Origin: CBDFKF01 sp965248765
GTDB lineage: Bacteria; Pseudomonadota; Alphaproteobacteria; VGEJ01
Reading direction: 5' to 3'
DNA length: 64,000 nucleotides
Assembly (NCBI GenBank): GCA_965248765.1
Contig: CBDFKF010000003.1
Location: 124,001-188,000 of the forward strand
In this document: in pieces, positions 18,308 through 28,176 of the stretch
Layout of the letters: each line of letters begins with the position of its first letter
Numbering within the stretch: the first letter of the stretch is position 1
Position numbers and translations under genes: made by a program
The notes under the pieces: generated by a model
Database searches by the model: none
Told to the model about the DNA's origin: nothing
Seen by the model: the letters and a program-made list of their open reading frames with translations, nothing else

Positions 18308-19488
18308 GTCACGTGAATCTAAAATTCGTGGCATAAGTTTTGTTCGACCCTGAGGCAGAAGCGCTTGACGGCGGCGAGGATGTAGTCAGCGGACTTGCCC
18401 ACTTGAAGGGCTTGGGGTCTTCGTTGTGCTTTTCGATGAAGGCCCGGATGTCGGCTTCGAGTTGGCGGGTCGAGGTGTGCACGCCACGCTGCAACTGCTT
18501 GCGCGTCAACTCGGCGAACCAGCGTTCGACCTGATTGATCCACGACGCAGAGGTCGGCGTGAAGTGGACATGCCAGTGCGGCCGCCGGGCCAGCCAGGCC
18601 TTGACCGCCGCCGTCTTGTGGGTGGCGTAGTTGTCCATGACGATGTGGATGTCCAGATCGTCAGGCACGCGGGCATCGATCAGCTTCAGGAAGTCGAGGA
18701 ACTCCCTGGCCCGGTGGCGCCGGTAGCACTTGCCGATGACGGAGCCGGTGGCGACATCGAGGGCGGCGAACAGCGAGGTGGTGCCGTTGCGCTTGTAATC
18801 GTGGGTGCGCCGCTCGGGCGCGCCCGGCAGCATCGGCAGGACCGGCTGGCTGCGGTCGAGCGCCTGGATCTGGCTTTTCTCGTCGACACAGAGCACCAGC
18901 GCGCGGTCCGGCGGCGACAGATACAGGCCTACGATGTCGCGCACCTTGTCCACGAAGTGCGGATCGCTGGACAGCTTGAACGTCTCCACCCGATGAGGCT
19001 GCAAGCCGAATGCGCCCCAGATGCGCCAGATCGTCGTGTGGGAAAGTCCGGTCTCGCCGGCCATCGAGCGCAGCGACCAATGGGTCGCGTCTGCCGGTCT
19101 CGTGGCGAGCGTCCGCTCGATCACCTCGGCCACCTTGCTGTCCTCGATGGTCCGCGGGCGCCCCGGCCGGGGGTCGTCCGACAATCCGTCGATGCGCTCT
19201 CTGACAAAGCGCCGGCGCCACTTGCCCACGGTATGCGCGCTTACGCCGAGCTCAGCCGCCACTGCCTTGTTGCTCAGACCGTCCGCGCAGCGCAGGATCA
19301 TGCGGCAGCGATCCGACATCGAGCACGCGACCCGGTGCCGACGAACCTGTGCCTCCAGAAAGGACCGCTCCTCATCGCTCAAAACCAGCGCCGCCAGCGG
19401 CCGGCCCATACCGCGTGCCATCGCAATGACCTCCGTTGTCACATCCCGATGGCCACTATAACTGAAACTTACTTCAGTGCCAGGTGAC
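18308..19488 (-). mobile_element. IS630-family insertion sequence, 1,181 bp, TA target
   Basis: The ends are imperfect inverted repeats: GTCACGTGAATCTAAAAT against GTCACCTGGCACTGAAGT (shared pattern GTCACnTGnnnCTnAAnT). Both are flanked by TA (18306-18307 and 19489-19490), the duplication expected for IS630/Tc1 elements. One transposase gene fills it. The element lies between the rplU promoter region and an OmpA-family gene whose ATG is only 39 bp from the element end. Confidence 0.87.
18309..19421 (-). CDS. IS630-family transposase, C-terminus frameshifted
   Basis: About 370 residues. A helix-turn-helix N-terminus (NKAVAAELGVSAHTVGKWRR) is followed by the DDE core: D in CVDEKSQIQALDRSQP, D in IVMDNYATHK and E in SWINQVERWFAEL. 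The start at 19421 is chosen because GGAGG sits 8 bases upstream; an ATG at 19442 has no such site. After KPFKWA the frame departs from the family: the expected KSADYILAAVKRF continues in the +1 frame to a stop at 18319. One base therefore appears missing near 18396-18400. The catalytic residues are upstream of the break, so activity is uncertain rather than clearly lost. Confidence 0.85.
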   Translation of the reverse strand: MARGMGRPLAALVLSDEERSFLEAQVRRHRVACSMSDRCRMILRCADGLSNKAVAAELGVSAHTVGKWRRRFVRERIDGLSDDPRPGRPRTIEDSKVAEVIERTLATRPADATHWSLRSMAGETGLSHTTIWRIWGAFGLQPHRVETFKLSSDPHFVDKVRDIVGLYLSPPDRALVLCVDEKSQIQALDRSQPVLPMLPGAPERRTHDYKRNGTTSLFAALDVATGSVIGKCYRRHRAREFLDFLKLIDARVPDDLDIHIVMDNYATHKTAAVKAWLARRPHWHVHFTPTSASWINQVERWFAELTRKQLQRGVHTSTRQLEADIRAFIEKHNEDPKPFKWASPLTTSSPPSSASASGSNKTYATNFRFT

Positions 19489-19527
19489 TAGTATCACGAT
19501 GCGTTATCAACGGGGGGCCTTGCCGCG

Positions 19528-20610
19528 ATGGCGCGAAGAGCGGGTCTGCTGAGTGCGGCTCTGTTCGGGGTGGTGGCATGGTCATGCGGCGCCTGGGCGG
19601 AGCAGGGTTTCTATGTTGGCGCTGGCGTCGGCGCCAACTTCGCTGGTGATGCCGACGTTTCCGGCGCCGGTACTAACGCGGACGTTGATCTCAGCGCCGG
19701 TTTTGGCGCATTCGGCACCGCGGGCTATGCGTTCGGCCAGGGTTTGCGCCTAGAGGCCGAGTTCGGGCTGCGTCGCAACGACGTCGATTCCATCCTTGGT
19801 GCCGCTGGGACCGGTGAGATTGAGAGCTGGAGCCTTCTCGGCAACGTCGTCTATGACTTCGGCATCGATGGTCCGCTTACGCCTTACGTAGGTGCCGGCG
19901 CCGGTCTTGCCGAGGTCGACTTCGACAACGTCGGTCCGATCGGCGGCTCGACGATCAACGACGATGACCGGGTCTTCGCATTGCAGGGCATTCTCGGCGC
20001 GAGCTTTGAGCTGGACGAGCAGCTGCAACTATTCGCCGACTATCGCTACTTCAAGACGGCGGATCCCGACGTGACAACGGCGGCGGGCGCGCGCCTTGAT
20101 GCCGAATACGATAGCCATACAGTTTTTGTGGGCCTGCGTTTCCGATTTGCAGCGCCGCCCCCGCCTGCACCGGAGCCTCAGCCCGTGGCCGAACGCGAGC
20201 CGGCACCGCCACCTGAGCCCGAGCCTATGGTGGAGCCTGAGCCAGAGCCCGAACCGGCGCCTCCGCCAGAGCCCGAGGTGGTGCGGGACTTCATCGTCTT
20301 CTTCGATTGGGACAAGTCCGACCTACGGCCCGATGCGCTCGCCATCCTCCGCGATGCCGCGGGCTACGCCAAGAGCGGCGGGTTCACGCGTATCGTTGCC
20401 ACCGGTCACGCCGATCGGTCCGGCCCAGATGCCTACAATATGCGACTCTCGCAGCGACGGGCGGAGGCGGTCCGTGGCGAGCTCATGCGCCTTGGCGTCC
20501 CGGCTGACTACATCACAACCGTTGCCAAGGGCGAGCGGGAGCCGCTGGTGCCTACGCCCGATGGGGTGCGCGAGCCGCAGAACCGGCGGGTCGAGATCGT
20601 CCTGAACTAA
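19528..20610 (+). CDS. OmpA-family outer membrane protein (beta-barrel plus peptidoglycan-binding domain)
   Basis: 360 residues. The signal peptide is MARRAGLLSAALFGVVAWSC. A barrel domain of the OmpA/OprF type follows (about 25-210, GFYVGAGVGANFAGDADVSG, ending VGLRFRFA), then a Pro/Glu-rich linker (about 211-255). The C-terminal OmpA domain (about 256-360) has FDWDKSDLRPDAL, ATGHADRSGPDAYNMRLSQR and NRRVEIVLN. Family knowledge: ties the outer membrane to peptidoglycan. The IS630 element ends 39 bp upstream of the ATG, so its normal promoter may have been displaced. A TTGTCA/TATAAC pair inside the element (19436-19462, 15-bp spacer) points toward this gene and could replace it. Confidence 0.9.
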   Translation: MARRAGLLSAALFGVVAWSCGAWAEQGFYVGAGVGANFAGDADVSGAGTNADVDLSAGFGAFGTAGYAFGQGLRLEAEFGLRRNDVDSILGAAGTGEIESWSLLGNVVYDFGIDGPLTPYVGAGAGLAEVDFDNVGPIGGSTINDDDRVFALQGILGASFELDEQLQLFADYRYFKTADPDVTTAAGARLDAEYDSHTVFVGLRFRFAAPPPPAPEPQPVAEREPAPPPEPEPMVEPEPEPEPAPPPEPEVVRDFIVFFDWDKSDLRPDALAILRDAAGYAKSGGFTRIVATGHADRSGPDAYNMRLSQRRAEAVRGELMRLGVPADYITTVAKGEREPLVPTPDGVREPQNRRVEIVLN

Positions 20611-20624
20611 AGGCGATCTGCCGG

Positions 20625-21194
20625 TCAGGCCGGCGGACGTGCCTGCGGCCAAGTGTCCCTTGCCGCGCCCTCAAACCGCACCGGCTTCCAGCGCGGCGTC
20701 CCATAGGCGATCTCGCGCCCGGTGCAGGTCTCAACGCCGTGCGAGTCGGCGAAGGGCTGTTTGGCAGCGAAGTCAGATAGCGTTCCGGGATTGATCATGA
20801 GGACCCGCTGGAACAGTTCCGCAGCGCGCGCGCAGTAGCCCCCGCGCTGCCGGATGCTCCGCAGGGAAGCCTCATTGGCGAGGAGTGTGATGAACTGATC
20901 GAGATGTGTCTGCGCCGCGCTGCCGTGGGCGCGCGCAAAAAAAAGGCGCAGCTCATACCCATGAGCGACCAGCTCCGATTCGAACCGTTGAACAAAGGTG
21001 TTGTAGCGCGCCTTGCTGTCGCAAGTCAGCGCCGCCACCATCAGCTCGCTCTTCAGGACTCTGGTCTGCAACGCCGATTCCTCTGGCGGCGACGTGCAGC
21101 TATCGGCGTGGGCGTGGCCAGCCCACAGAAGCACCGCCGCCGCCAGCACGGACCGGCAGGAAGCGTGTAACTGTCGCTTCGGTCCGGAACGCAT
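20625..21194 (-). CDS. Secreted protein of unknown function
   Basis: 189 residues. A signal peptide (RSVLAAAVLLWAGHAHADSC) is followed by a helical region. Visible parts are RVLKSELMVAALTCDSKARY, NTFVQRFESELVAHGYELRL and FFARAHGSAAQTHLDQFITL. Four cysteines after the signal could form disulfides. I recognise the general look of a conserved alphaproteobacterial periplasmic protein but cannot assign a function. It converges on the OmpA gene with only 14 bp between the stops. Confidence 0.7.
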   Translation of the reverse strand: MRSGPKRQLHASCRSVLAAAVLLWAGHAHADSCTSPPEESALQTRVLKSELMVAALTCDSKARYNTFVQRFESELVAHGYELRLFFARAHGSAAQTHLDQFITLLANEASLRSIRQRGGYCARAAELFQRVLMINPGTLSDFAAKQPFADSHGVETCTGREIAYGTPRWKPVRFEGAARDTWPQARPPA

Positions 21195-21356
21195 TGGCCC
21201 CCCCCAGACACGACGAACCCGGACTCCCCATCCGAATTCAAGCGTGCGCGGAATATGCCACTACCGGTTCCTGCGGGCAACTCCGCGGCACTTTCGGGCA
21301 TAACCCGAGTATCGCGGGTCGCTCGCAGGCGAAGGTAATCGCCCTCGGAGCGAGAC

Positions 21357-22957
21357 TTAGGGTGCGATTAGCGCCACGAGCGCGGCTAGCTCATCGGCTT
21401 GGGCGGCCGGTTTGTCCCAGCGAATGCGGTGCACTCGGGGAAAGCGCATGGCGACGCCGGACTTGTGCCGGTTCGAGCGGTGGACGCTGTCGAAGGCGGT
21501 CTCCAGCACCAGCGCTGGCGCGACCTGGCGTACCGGCCCGAACCGCTCGGTCGTGTTGTGGCGTACCCAGGAATCGAGACGGCTCAGCTCCTCGTCGGTG
21601 AAACCGAAATAGGCCTTGCCCACGGGTACGAGCTCGCTGCCCGCGGCGGCATGGCCGCGCCACAGGCCGAATGCGTAGTCCGAATAGTAAGACGAACGCT
21701 TGCCGTGTCCGCGCTGGGCGTACATGAGCACGCAATCGATCAGGTTGGGGTCCCGCTTCCACTTGAACCAGGGTCCCTTGGGTCGGCCGGCGAGGTACGC
21801 GCTGTCGATGCGCTTGAGCATCAGTCCCTCTGTCGTGGCCGGTGCCGCTGCCCGCAGTGTCCGCGCCTCCTCCCACGTTGCGAATGAGAGGATTGGCGAA
21901 ACGTCTATTCGCCCAGGCCGGGTTCCTTGGTGCCAGGTCTCAAGAGCGCTGCGTCGGGCGGCGAAGGTGAGCCCTCGGAGGTCCGATCCACTCGTTGCAA
22001 GGAGGTCATAGGCACGGACGAAGGCGGGACGGGCGGCGCGCATGGCGGCGCTGACCGTCTTGCGATTAAGCCGTTTCTGGAGCTCGTTGAAACTCGCCGC
22101 GATGAAGCCGCCGGTGCCGTCCTCTTCGGTAGCTATCAGCAACTCCCCGTCGATGATCGCGTCGAATCGCACTGCCTCTATGATCTCGGGGAAGCTGCGG
22201 CTGATATCGTCGCCGGTGCGTGAGAACAAACGGGCCTCACCGTCCCGCGCGACGAGCTGTACGGGCGGACACCGTCCCATTTCCACTCGGCCACGAATGC
22301 CGCCGGATCGAGAGTGGCCAAGCTGGGCTCCACAAGCGGGCTGGCCAGCATCAGAGAGCGGAACACCAGCCGGTCCTCGGTCTTAGGCCGGTGGTCGCTG
22401 CCCTCTGCCCAGGCGAGCAGCGTGCTGTAAGGCGGGCGCACGCCGTGCCAGACTTCTTCGATCTCCTCGACCGAGTGCGGACCTAGTGTGGCGAGCGCCG
22501 TCTTGGCCAGCCGCGCCGACACACCTACACGAAGGCCGCCGGTGATGAGCTTGAGAAACGCCCATCGCGTCGGCGCATCGAAGACATTGAGCGAGCCGGT
22601 GATCAATGAAGCCGCTTGCCCGCGTTCGCTGGTGCGCAAGGTCTCCACGATGTCGGTCAGCGCAGGCGGCTCGGCACCCGCTTCAGGGTCTGGCCACATC
22701 AGCGCCACCGTCTCCGCAAGGTCGCCAACATAGTCGTACGAAAAGCGGAACAGTACCGGATCGACCCGCGCCTCAACCGCCTCGCGGATCATCGCCGGCT
22801 TCACCACCGGAAAGTCGAGCCCGCCCGTGAGCGCCGTGAGGCCCCAGCCGCGATCGGGGTCCGGGGTGTGCGAGAAATAGTCGGCGAGCAGCCTGATTTT
22901 CGCGTTTCGGCCGCTTGTTGCGATCAGCGTATCGAGGAGCGTCGCGAACCGCTTCAT
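21357..22957 (-). pseudogene. ATP-dependent DNA ligase of the ligase-associated repair module, frameshifted
   Basis: Two overlapping frames together give one ligase. The N-terminal part (22957 to about 22265) starts MKRFATLLDTLIATSGRNAK and reaches the catalytic lysine K226 in VAEWKWDGVR. The C-terminal part (about 22265-21357) continues VQLVARDGEARLFSRTGDD, then EGLMLKRIDSAYLAGRPKGP and the OB-fold end RFPRVHRIRWDK. The break lies within 22261-22269, right after the nucleotidyl-lysine motif, where two extra bases (or one missing) shift the frame. A full-length enzyme cannot be made without recoding. Its start overlaps the exonuclease stop by 4 bp. Family knowledge: this ligase class occurs with a DEXH helicase, an MBL exonuclease and a phosphoesterase, all present here. 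Confidence 0.88.
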
Positions 22958-23942
22958 GCGCTCTCTTCGTCGAAGCCGATCAGGTTGAGGGCCGTCGCGC
23001 GGTGACCCCGGGTCATCGCGTAGTGGACGAGCGCCTCCTCACGCCCGTGGGTCACCCACACCTCCTCGGCGCCGACGTCCGCGAGTGTGCGCCCGAGTTC
23101 GTCCCAATCGGCGTGGTCCGAGATCTGCAACGGCAGCTCGACGCCTCGTTGCCTTGCCCGCTGGCACACCGCCATCAGGCCGAAGCCATCGCCGTCACCG
23201 GATTCGAAAAGCGGCGGGACCAGCGATCGTGCAGCGCCGTGGGCGGACACAGAATAATATCGCCGCCGCCTTCCGCCTCCGTGGCCGGGCGCGTCTGGCC
23301 GAGCGGGACACCAAGCTCCTCGTAGAGCCCGCACAACGCGGCGAGCGCGCCGTGGAGATAGACTGGACGGTCGTAGCCGGCGCGTCGCAACAGGCGCAAC
23401 ACGCGTTGACACTTGCCGAGGCCGTACACGCCGACAAGATGGGCGCGCTCGGGGAACAGGCAGAGCGAGCGCAGGACCTTGGCGATTTCCCCGCCGTCGT
23501 CGGGGTGGCGGAAGACAGGCAAGCCGAAGGTCGCCTCGGTCACGAACACATCGGCCGCGACCGGCTCGAACGGGGCACACGTTTCGTCGGCACGGCGTTT
23601 GTAGTCGCCGGAGATGACGACGCGGCGGCGGCCGTAGTCGAGCACCACCTGGGCGCTCCCCAGGATGTGTCCGGCCGGTGTGAGGCGGACCATGACCTCG
23701 CCGATGCGGATCGCTTCGCCATAGGCGATGGCTTGGGTGCTGCCTGCGTCCTCGCCAAACCGGGTTCGCATGATGGCAATCGTTTCGGCAGTGGCCAGTA
23801 CCGACTCGTTGCCAGGGCGGGCATGGTCGCCGTGGCCGTGGGTGATGATGGCGCGGGCCACCTGCGAGGCTGGGGGCACGCAATAAAGGCCGCGCGCTGT
23901 CGGCCTGATCCACTGACGCGGGTGCTGTATAGCGCTGGCCAT
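22954..23942 (-). pseudogene. Ligase-associated DNA damage response exonuclease (MBL/beta-CASP), frameshifted
   Basis: The first frame (23942-23175) has the metallo-beta-lactamase motif IITHGHGDHA (about residues 33-41) and continues through GHILGSAQVVLDYGRRRVVI and SGDYKRRADETCAPFEPV. It stops after NPVTAMASA. The family continuation, GLMAVCQRARQRGVELPLQI then SDHADWDELGRTL, follows in another frame down to 22954. One base seems missing around 23174-23180, where a family SGWM-like motif is expected. Family knowledge: an SNM1-like nuclease in the same module as the downstream ligase, which it overlaps by 4 bp. Confidence 0.87.
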
Positions 23943-24029
23943 GCTTCAGGATAGGAGCGCGCCTTCCGGGCGACAACGGCTGTGGCCTCACCCCGAGACA
24001 AGGCGCGGGCGTGGTCTTAAGCTTGGACG

Positions 24030-26443
24030 GTGGATGCGCCGAGCCCCCGAACTGCTGGGCCCTTGAGCCGCGTGCCGGCGCGCATCAGGCCGTGGTTTCA
24101 GCGCCGCGGCTGGGCGCCCTATCCACACCAGATCAAAATGCTCCGTGCGGCGCGGGCTGGACGATCGGTGTTGCTGATCGCCCCCACCGGCGCCGGCAAG
24201 ACACTAGCAGGGTTCCTGCCGACGCTCGTCGACCTCAGCGGCAAACGCTGCGATCCAGAGCGGGCGTTGCACACCCTTTATGTCTCGCCGCTGAAGGCGC
24301 TCGCGGTCGATATCCACCGCAATCTCACTCAGTCGATCGAGGAGCTCGGGTTACCCATCACGGCGGAGACGCGCACCGGCGATACGCCGCATTCCAAGCG
24401 CGAGCGACAGCGCCGGCGCCCGCCCGATGCCTTGCTGACTACGCCCGAGTCGCTGGCGCTGCTTCTGTCGTACCCAGACGCCGGGGCGATGTTCAGCAGC
24501 CTCCGCTGCGTAATCATCGACGAGCTGCACGCGTTGCTCGGAACCAAGCGCGGTGATCTCCTGTCGCTCGGCCTCTCCCGCCTCAGCGCCATCGCGCCCG
24601 CGGTCCGGCGGGTTGGCCTGTCGGCTACGGTGCCCCATCCCGATGCAGTGGCGAGCTTCCTCTCGCCATCGGCTGACCCGACCGCGGTGGAGACGATCAT
24701 CGGCCCGCCCGGCCCGGAGCCTGAGGTCGCGATTCTCGAAGCCGGTGTGGACCCGCCGTGGCGCGGCCACATGGCCCTTTATGCGCTGCCGGCGGTCTAT
24801 GAGGAGATCCGCAAGGCGGGCACTACCATTGTCTTCGTCAATACCCGCGCCCAAGCCGAGCTCGTTTTCCGCGGTCTGTGGCGTCTCAACGCCGAGGATC
24901 TGTCCATAGCGGTGCATCACGGCAGCCTCGAGCGCGAGCAACGGCGCCGGGTCGAAGCGGCGATGGCGCGGGGCGATCTTCGTGCGGTGGTCGCCACCTC
25001 ATCGCTCGATCTCGGCATCGACTGGGGTGCGGTCGATCTCGTGGTCCAGATGGGCGCGCCCAAGGGCTCGAGCCGCATGCTGCAGCGGATCGGTCGCGCC
25101 AACCACCGTTTGGATCAGCCGAGCCGGGCTTTACTAGTGCCGGGGAACCGCTTCGAGGTATTGGAGTGTCGGGCTGCGATCGAGGCGATCCACGAACACA
25201 CCCTCGACGGCGACCAGCCCCCTGCCGGCGCGCTAGATGTGCTGGCCCAGCATATGATCGGTACGGCCTGCTCCGGCCCTTTCACGGCGGACGCGTTCTA
25301 CGCGCAGGTCCGGGCAGCCGCGCCTTACTGCGATCTCGACCGCCGCGACTTCGACGATACGCTCGCCTTCGCCGCGACCGGCGGCTCAAGCGGGCGGACG
25401 ACGGAGCCTATGCCATCGCCGACAAGACGCATCTCAATCGTTATCGCATGAACGTCGGCACCATCGTTGCCGAGCCGATGCTGAAGGTGCGGTTGGGCCG
25501 CGGGCGGGTGCTCGGCGAAGTCGAGGAGCACTTCGCGCAAGCGCTGGTGCCGGGCGATACGTTCAGTTTTGCCGGCCTGCTCCTCGAATTCCAACGCATC
25601 CGCGACATGATGATCGAATGCCGGCGCGCTCGGGGCAGCGATCCCAAGGTGCCGGTCTACGGCGGCACCCGTATGCCGCTCACCACACATCTCGCCGATC
25701 GGGTGCGGGCGATGCTCGCCGAGCCGCGGCGATGGGCCGACCTTCCACGTCCGGTGCAAGAGTGGCTCGCGCTCCAGGCCGAGCGTTCGATCCTGCCCGA
25801 CCCCGAGACGCTCGTGATCGAGAGCTTTCCCCGCAGCGGCAAGGAGTTCACGGTCGTCTACAGCTTCGAGGGCCGCAACGCCCGTCAGACACTGGACATG
25901 TTACTGACGCGCCGCATGGAGCGGCTGCGGCTCAGGCCGCTGGGCTTCGTGGCCACCGACTATGTCGTCGCGATCTGGAGCCTACGACCGGTCGAGGACG
26001 CAGCCGCGCTGTTCGACATCGACCTTTTGGGCGATGACCTCGAAGACTGGATGGCCGAGTCTTCATTGATGCGGCGCACCTTTCGCAACGTGGCGGTCAT
26101 CGCCGGCCTGATCGAACGCCGCTCGCCCGGTCGCGAGAAGACGCGACGCCAGGTCACCGTTAACTCCGATCTGATCTACGACGTCCTGCGTCGCCATGAG
26201 CCGGACCACATCCTGTTGCGGGCGACCCGGCGCGATGCTCGCTCGAACCTCATCGACTATGGTCGGCTTTATTCCTTGCTGACACGGGTGCAGGGTCGGA
26301 TCCGCCTATGCCGCCTCGACCGTGTCTCGCCGCTCGCGGCACCGGCGCTCTTGAAGATCGGGCACGAGGCGGTCTATGGCGAGGCGCTCGACGATCTCCT
26401 CGACGAAACAGCACAGAGCCTGATTGCTGAGGCGACCGCCTAG
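24030..26443 (+). pseudogene. Ligase-associated DEXH-box helicase (Lhr-like), frameshifted with small deletion
   Basis: About 800 residues in two frames. The first frame (24030 to about 25380) has Walker A APTGAGKT (51-58), DELH (164-167), SATVPHP and the helicase C domain with SSLDLGIDWGAVDLVVQMG and QRIGRANHR. The second frame (about 25385-26443) supplies the winged-helix and C-terminal region: RMNVGTIVAEPMLKVRLGRG, then ARSNLIDYGRLYSLL. At the junction the expected TGGYALxxYxxF-like stretch is absent and the frame changes, so some 25 bases seem deleted around 25375-25395. GTG at 24030 is the likely start. The gene is divergent from the exonuclease gene and probably shares its promoter region. 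Confidence 0.87.
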
Positions 26444-26464
26444 CTGGCATTGTGGCGTCCTTCC

Positions 26465-27170
26465 ATGGCGCTCGATCTCCGCTTCCGTAATCAGGACATC
26501 GTGCTGGACGCAACCGGCGCTTTGTTGTTCGCAACGAGCGGCACCATGGTCGTCAGCGATCTCCATTTCGAGAAAGGATCGCACTTCGCCGGCGCGGGCT
26601 CGCCCCTGCCGCCCTATGACACCCGTCAGACGCTGATCGTCCTCGGCGAGACGATCGCCAACTACCAGCCCCGCCGCGTCGTTTGCTTGGGCGATAGCTT
26701 TCACGATCCGGCTGCCCCGGACCGCCTGCACGACAGTGACCGCGCGGGCGCTCGCGGCCCTGACCGTGGCCACCGAGTGGATCTGGGTGTGCGGCAATCA
26801 TGACCCGGAGCCGCCCGAGGACCTCGGCGGCAAAGTCTGCGCCGAGGTGGCGGAGAACGGGCTTTGCTTGCGGCATGTCGCTGCCGCCGACGTGGCCCCA
26901 GCTGCCGTCTCAGGCGAGGTCTCCGGCCACTACCATCCGGTGGCAACCGTGCGTACCCGCGCGCGGACCATGTCGCGGCGCTGCTTTGTCACCGACGGCC
27001 GGCGGTTGGTGCTGCCGGCCTTCGGCGCGTATGCCGGCGGGCTCAACGTCCTGGACGAGGCCATTACCTCGCTGTTCGTCCAGCCCATGCGGACCTATGT
27101 GGTCAGCGGTGGTCGCGTCTTGCGGATGCCGCTTCGCAACTTGCGCCGGCCGCCGCGGCGTTTGGCTTAA
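26465..27170 (+). pseudogene. Ligase-associated DNA damage response endonuclease (PdeM-like metallophosphoesterase), frameshifted
   Basis: The first frame has TMVVSDLHFEKGSHF and VVCLGDSFHDP. The second (from about 26736) has EWIWVCGNHDPEPPE, the GHxH-type metal motif VSGHYHP and the terminal LPAFGAYAGGLNVLD. All calcineurin-type metal motifs survive but lie in two frames, the switch being at about 26736-26750 where one extra base in a GC-rich run would explain it. The start ATG at 26465 follows the helicase stop by 21 bp. It is the fourth and last member of the module, and also broken. Confidence 0.86.
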
Positions 27171-27180
27171 GTCCCGGAGA

Positions 27181-28119
27181 TCATGTTTGGACGATGTCGT
27201 TCAAACGAGCGACCGCGGGCAGTATTTCGTCGATCAGGCGTTGGGATTGCCGGAGGAGATCTTCGTCGCCCGCACCGATCGGGCGGAGGATGAATTTCGA
27301 GACCCCGGCGCTGACGTACTCGGTTATGCGGGCCATGATGTCGTCCGTGTCACCGGTGACGATAGCTGACCGCGGGTTCCGACCCGACCGCCTTTGGTAG
27401 TCCTCGGCCGCGCGCACGACCGGCGCATCATTCCAGCCACCGAACCGGCAGGCGAACCCGGCGCCGAAATGGTCGTCATCGATTTGCCGGCCTTCCTCGG
27501 CGACCGCGGTCTTGATCGCCGCGATCGCCGGCGCCGTTTCTTCCGGCGTTTCGAATCCGGCCTGCCAGCCGGTGCCATAGCGGGCGGTCCGCCGAATGGC
27601 CGCTGCGCTGGAACCGCCCACCCACAACGGCATGTCCTTCTGTACTGGCTTGGGCGAGATCGAGGCGCCACGGTACTGATAGTGCTTTCCGACGAAGTCG
27701 ACCGAGTCCTCGGCCCACAGGCGCGCGATGATCTCCAGCCCCTCGTTGGTGCGCTCGCCGCGGCTTCGGGTGGAGCGACCCGTCGCCTGCCAATCGGGGG
27801 CGCGCGCGTTGCCTATGCCGAAGGCGGGTAGCAACCGCCCCTCGCTCAAGACGTCGATCGTGGCGCATTGCTTAGCGAGAAGGAGCGGATCACGAAGTCC
27901 GACCGATGCCACGTTCATGCCGAACTTGATCCGCCGGGTAGCCCCGGCCAGTGCGCCCATGACGCTCATGCACTCGAGAATCGGTTGATCCGAGACCAGG
28001 CGATCGGTCTGCCACAGGGAATCGACCCCGCCGTCCTCACAGAGCGCGATCCAGCGCCAGAACGCCTTGGCGTTGGAGAACGGGAAGTCTGCAAGCCCCA
28101 ACCCAACGGCGATCGACAT
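27181..28119 (-). CDS. LLM-class flavin-dependent oxidoreductase (luciferase-like)
   Basis: 312 residues of the bacterial luciferase-like TIM barrel: LGLADFPFSNAKAFWRWI, VDSLWQTDRL, IKFGMNVASVGLRDPLLLAK, LSEGRLLPAFGIGN and MPLWVGGSS. Family knowledge: uses FMNH2 or F420 to oxidise or reduce small organic substrates; the substrate here is unknown. It converges with the phosphoesterase pseudogene (10 bp between stops) and is divergent from the SDR gene, with a 57-bp gap that must hold both promoters. Confidence 0.88.
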   Translation of the reverse strand: MSIAVGLGLADFPFSNAKAFWRWIALCEDGGVDSLWQTDRLVSDQPILECMSVMGALAGATRRIKFGMNVASVGLRDPLLLAKQCATIDVLSEGRLLPAFGIGNARAPDWQATGRSTRSRGERTNEGLEIIARLWAEDSVDFVGKHYQYRGASISPKPVQKDMPLWVGGSSAAAIRRTARYGTGWQAGFETPEETAPAIAAIKTAVAEEGRQIDDDHFGAGFACRFGGWNDAPVVRAAEDYQRRSGRNPRSAIVTGDTDDIMARITEYVSAGVSKFILRPIGAGDEDLLRQSQRLIDEILPAVARLNDIVQT

Positions 28120-28176
28120 GGGTGACTCTCCTTAAGAAATGTCGCTGGCCCAACTCTGGCATGGACTCAAAGGATA

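Noticed and set aside
20611..20640. Hairpin GCCGG-TCAGG-CCGGC as a terminator between the OmpA gene and the convergent unknown gene
   Set aside because: Only five base pairs, no T-run, and it overlaps the unknown gene's stop codon; too weak to annotate.
22954..23991. 345-residue Arg/Pro-rich frame as an independent gene
   Set aside because: Only its last ~70 residues are family-like; the rest is an out-of-frame reading of the exonuclease gene.
24878..26443. Second helicase frame as a separate gene starting at 24878
   Set aside because: Its first ~170 residues are an out-of-frame reading of the helicase core. Only the part after about 25385 is real.
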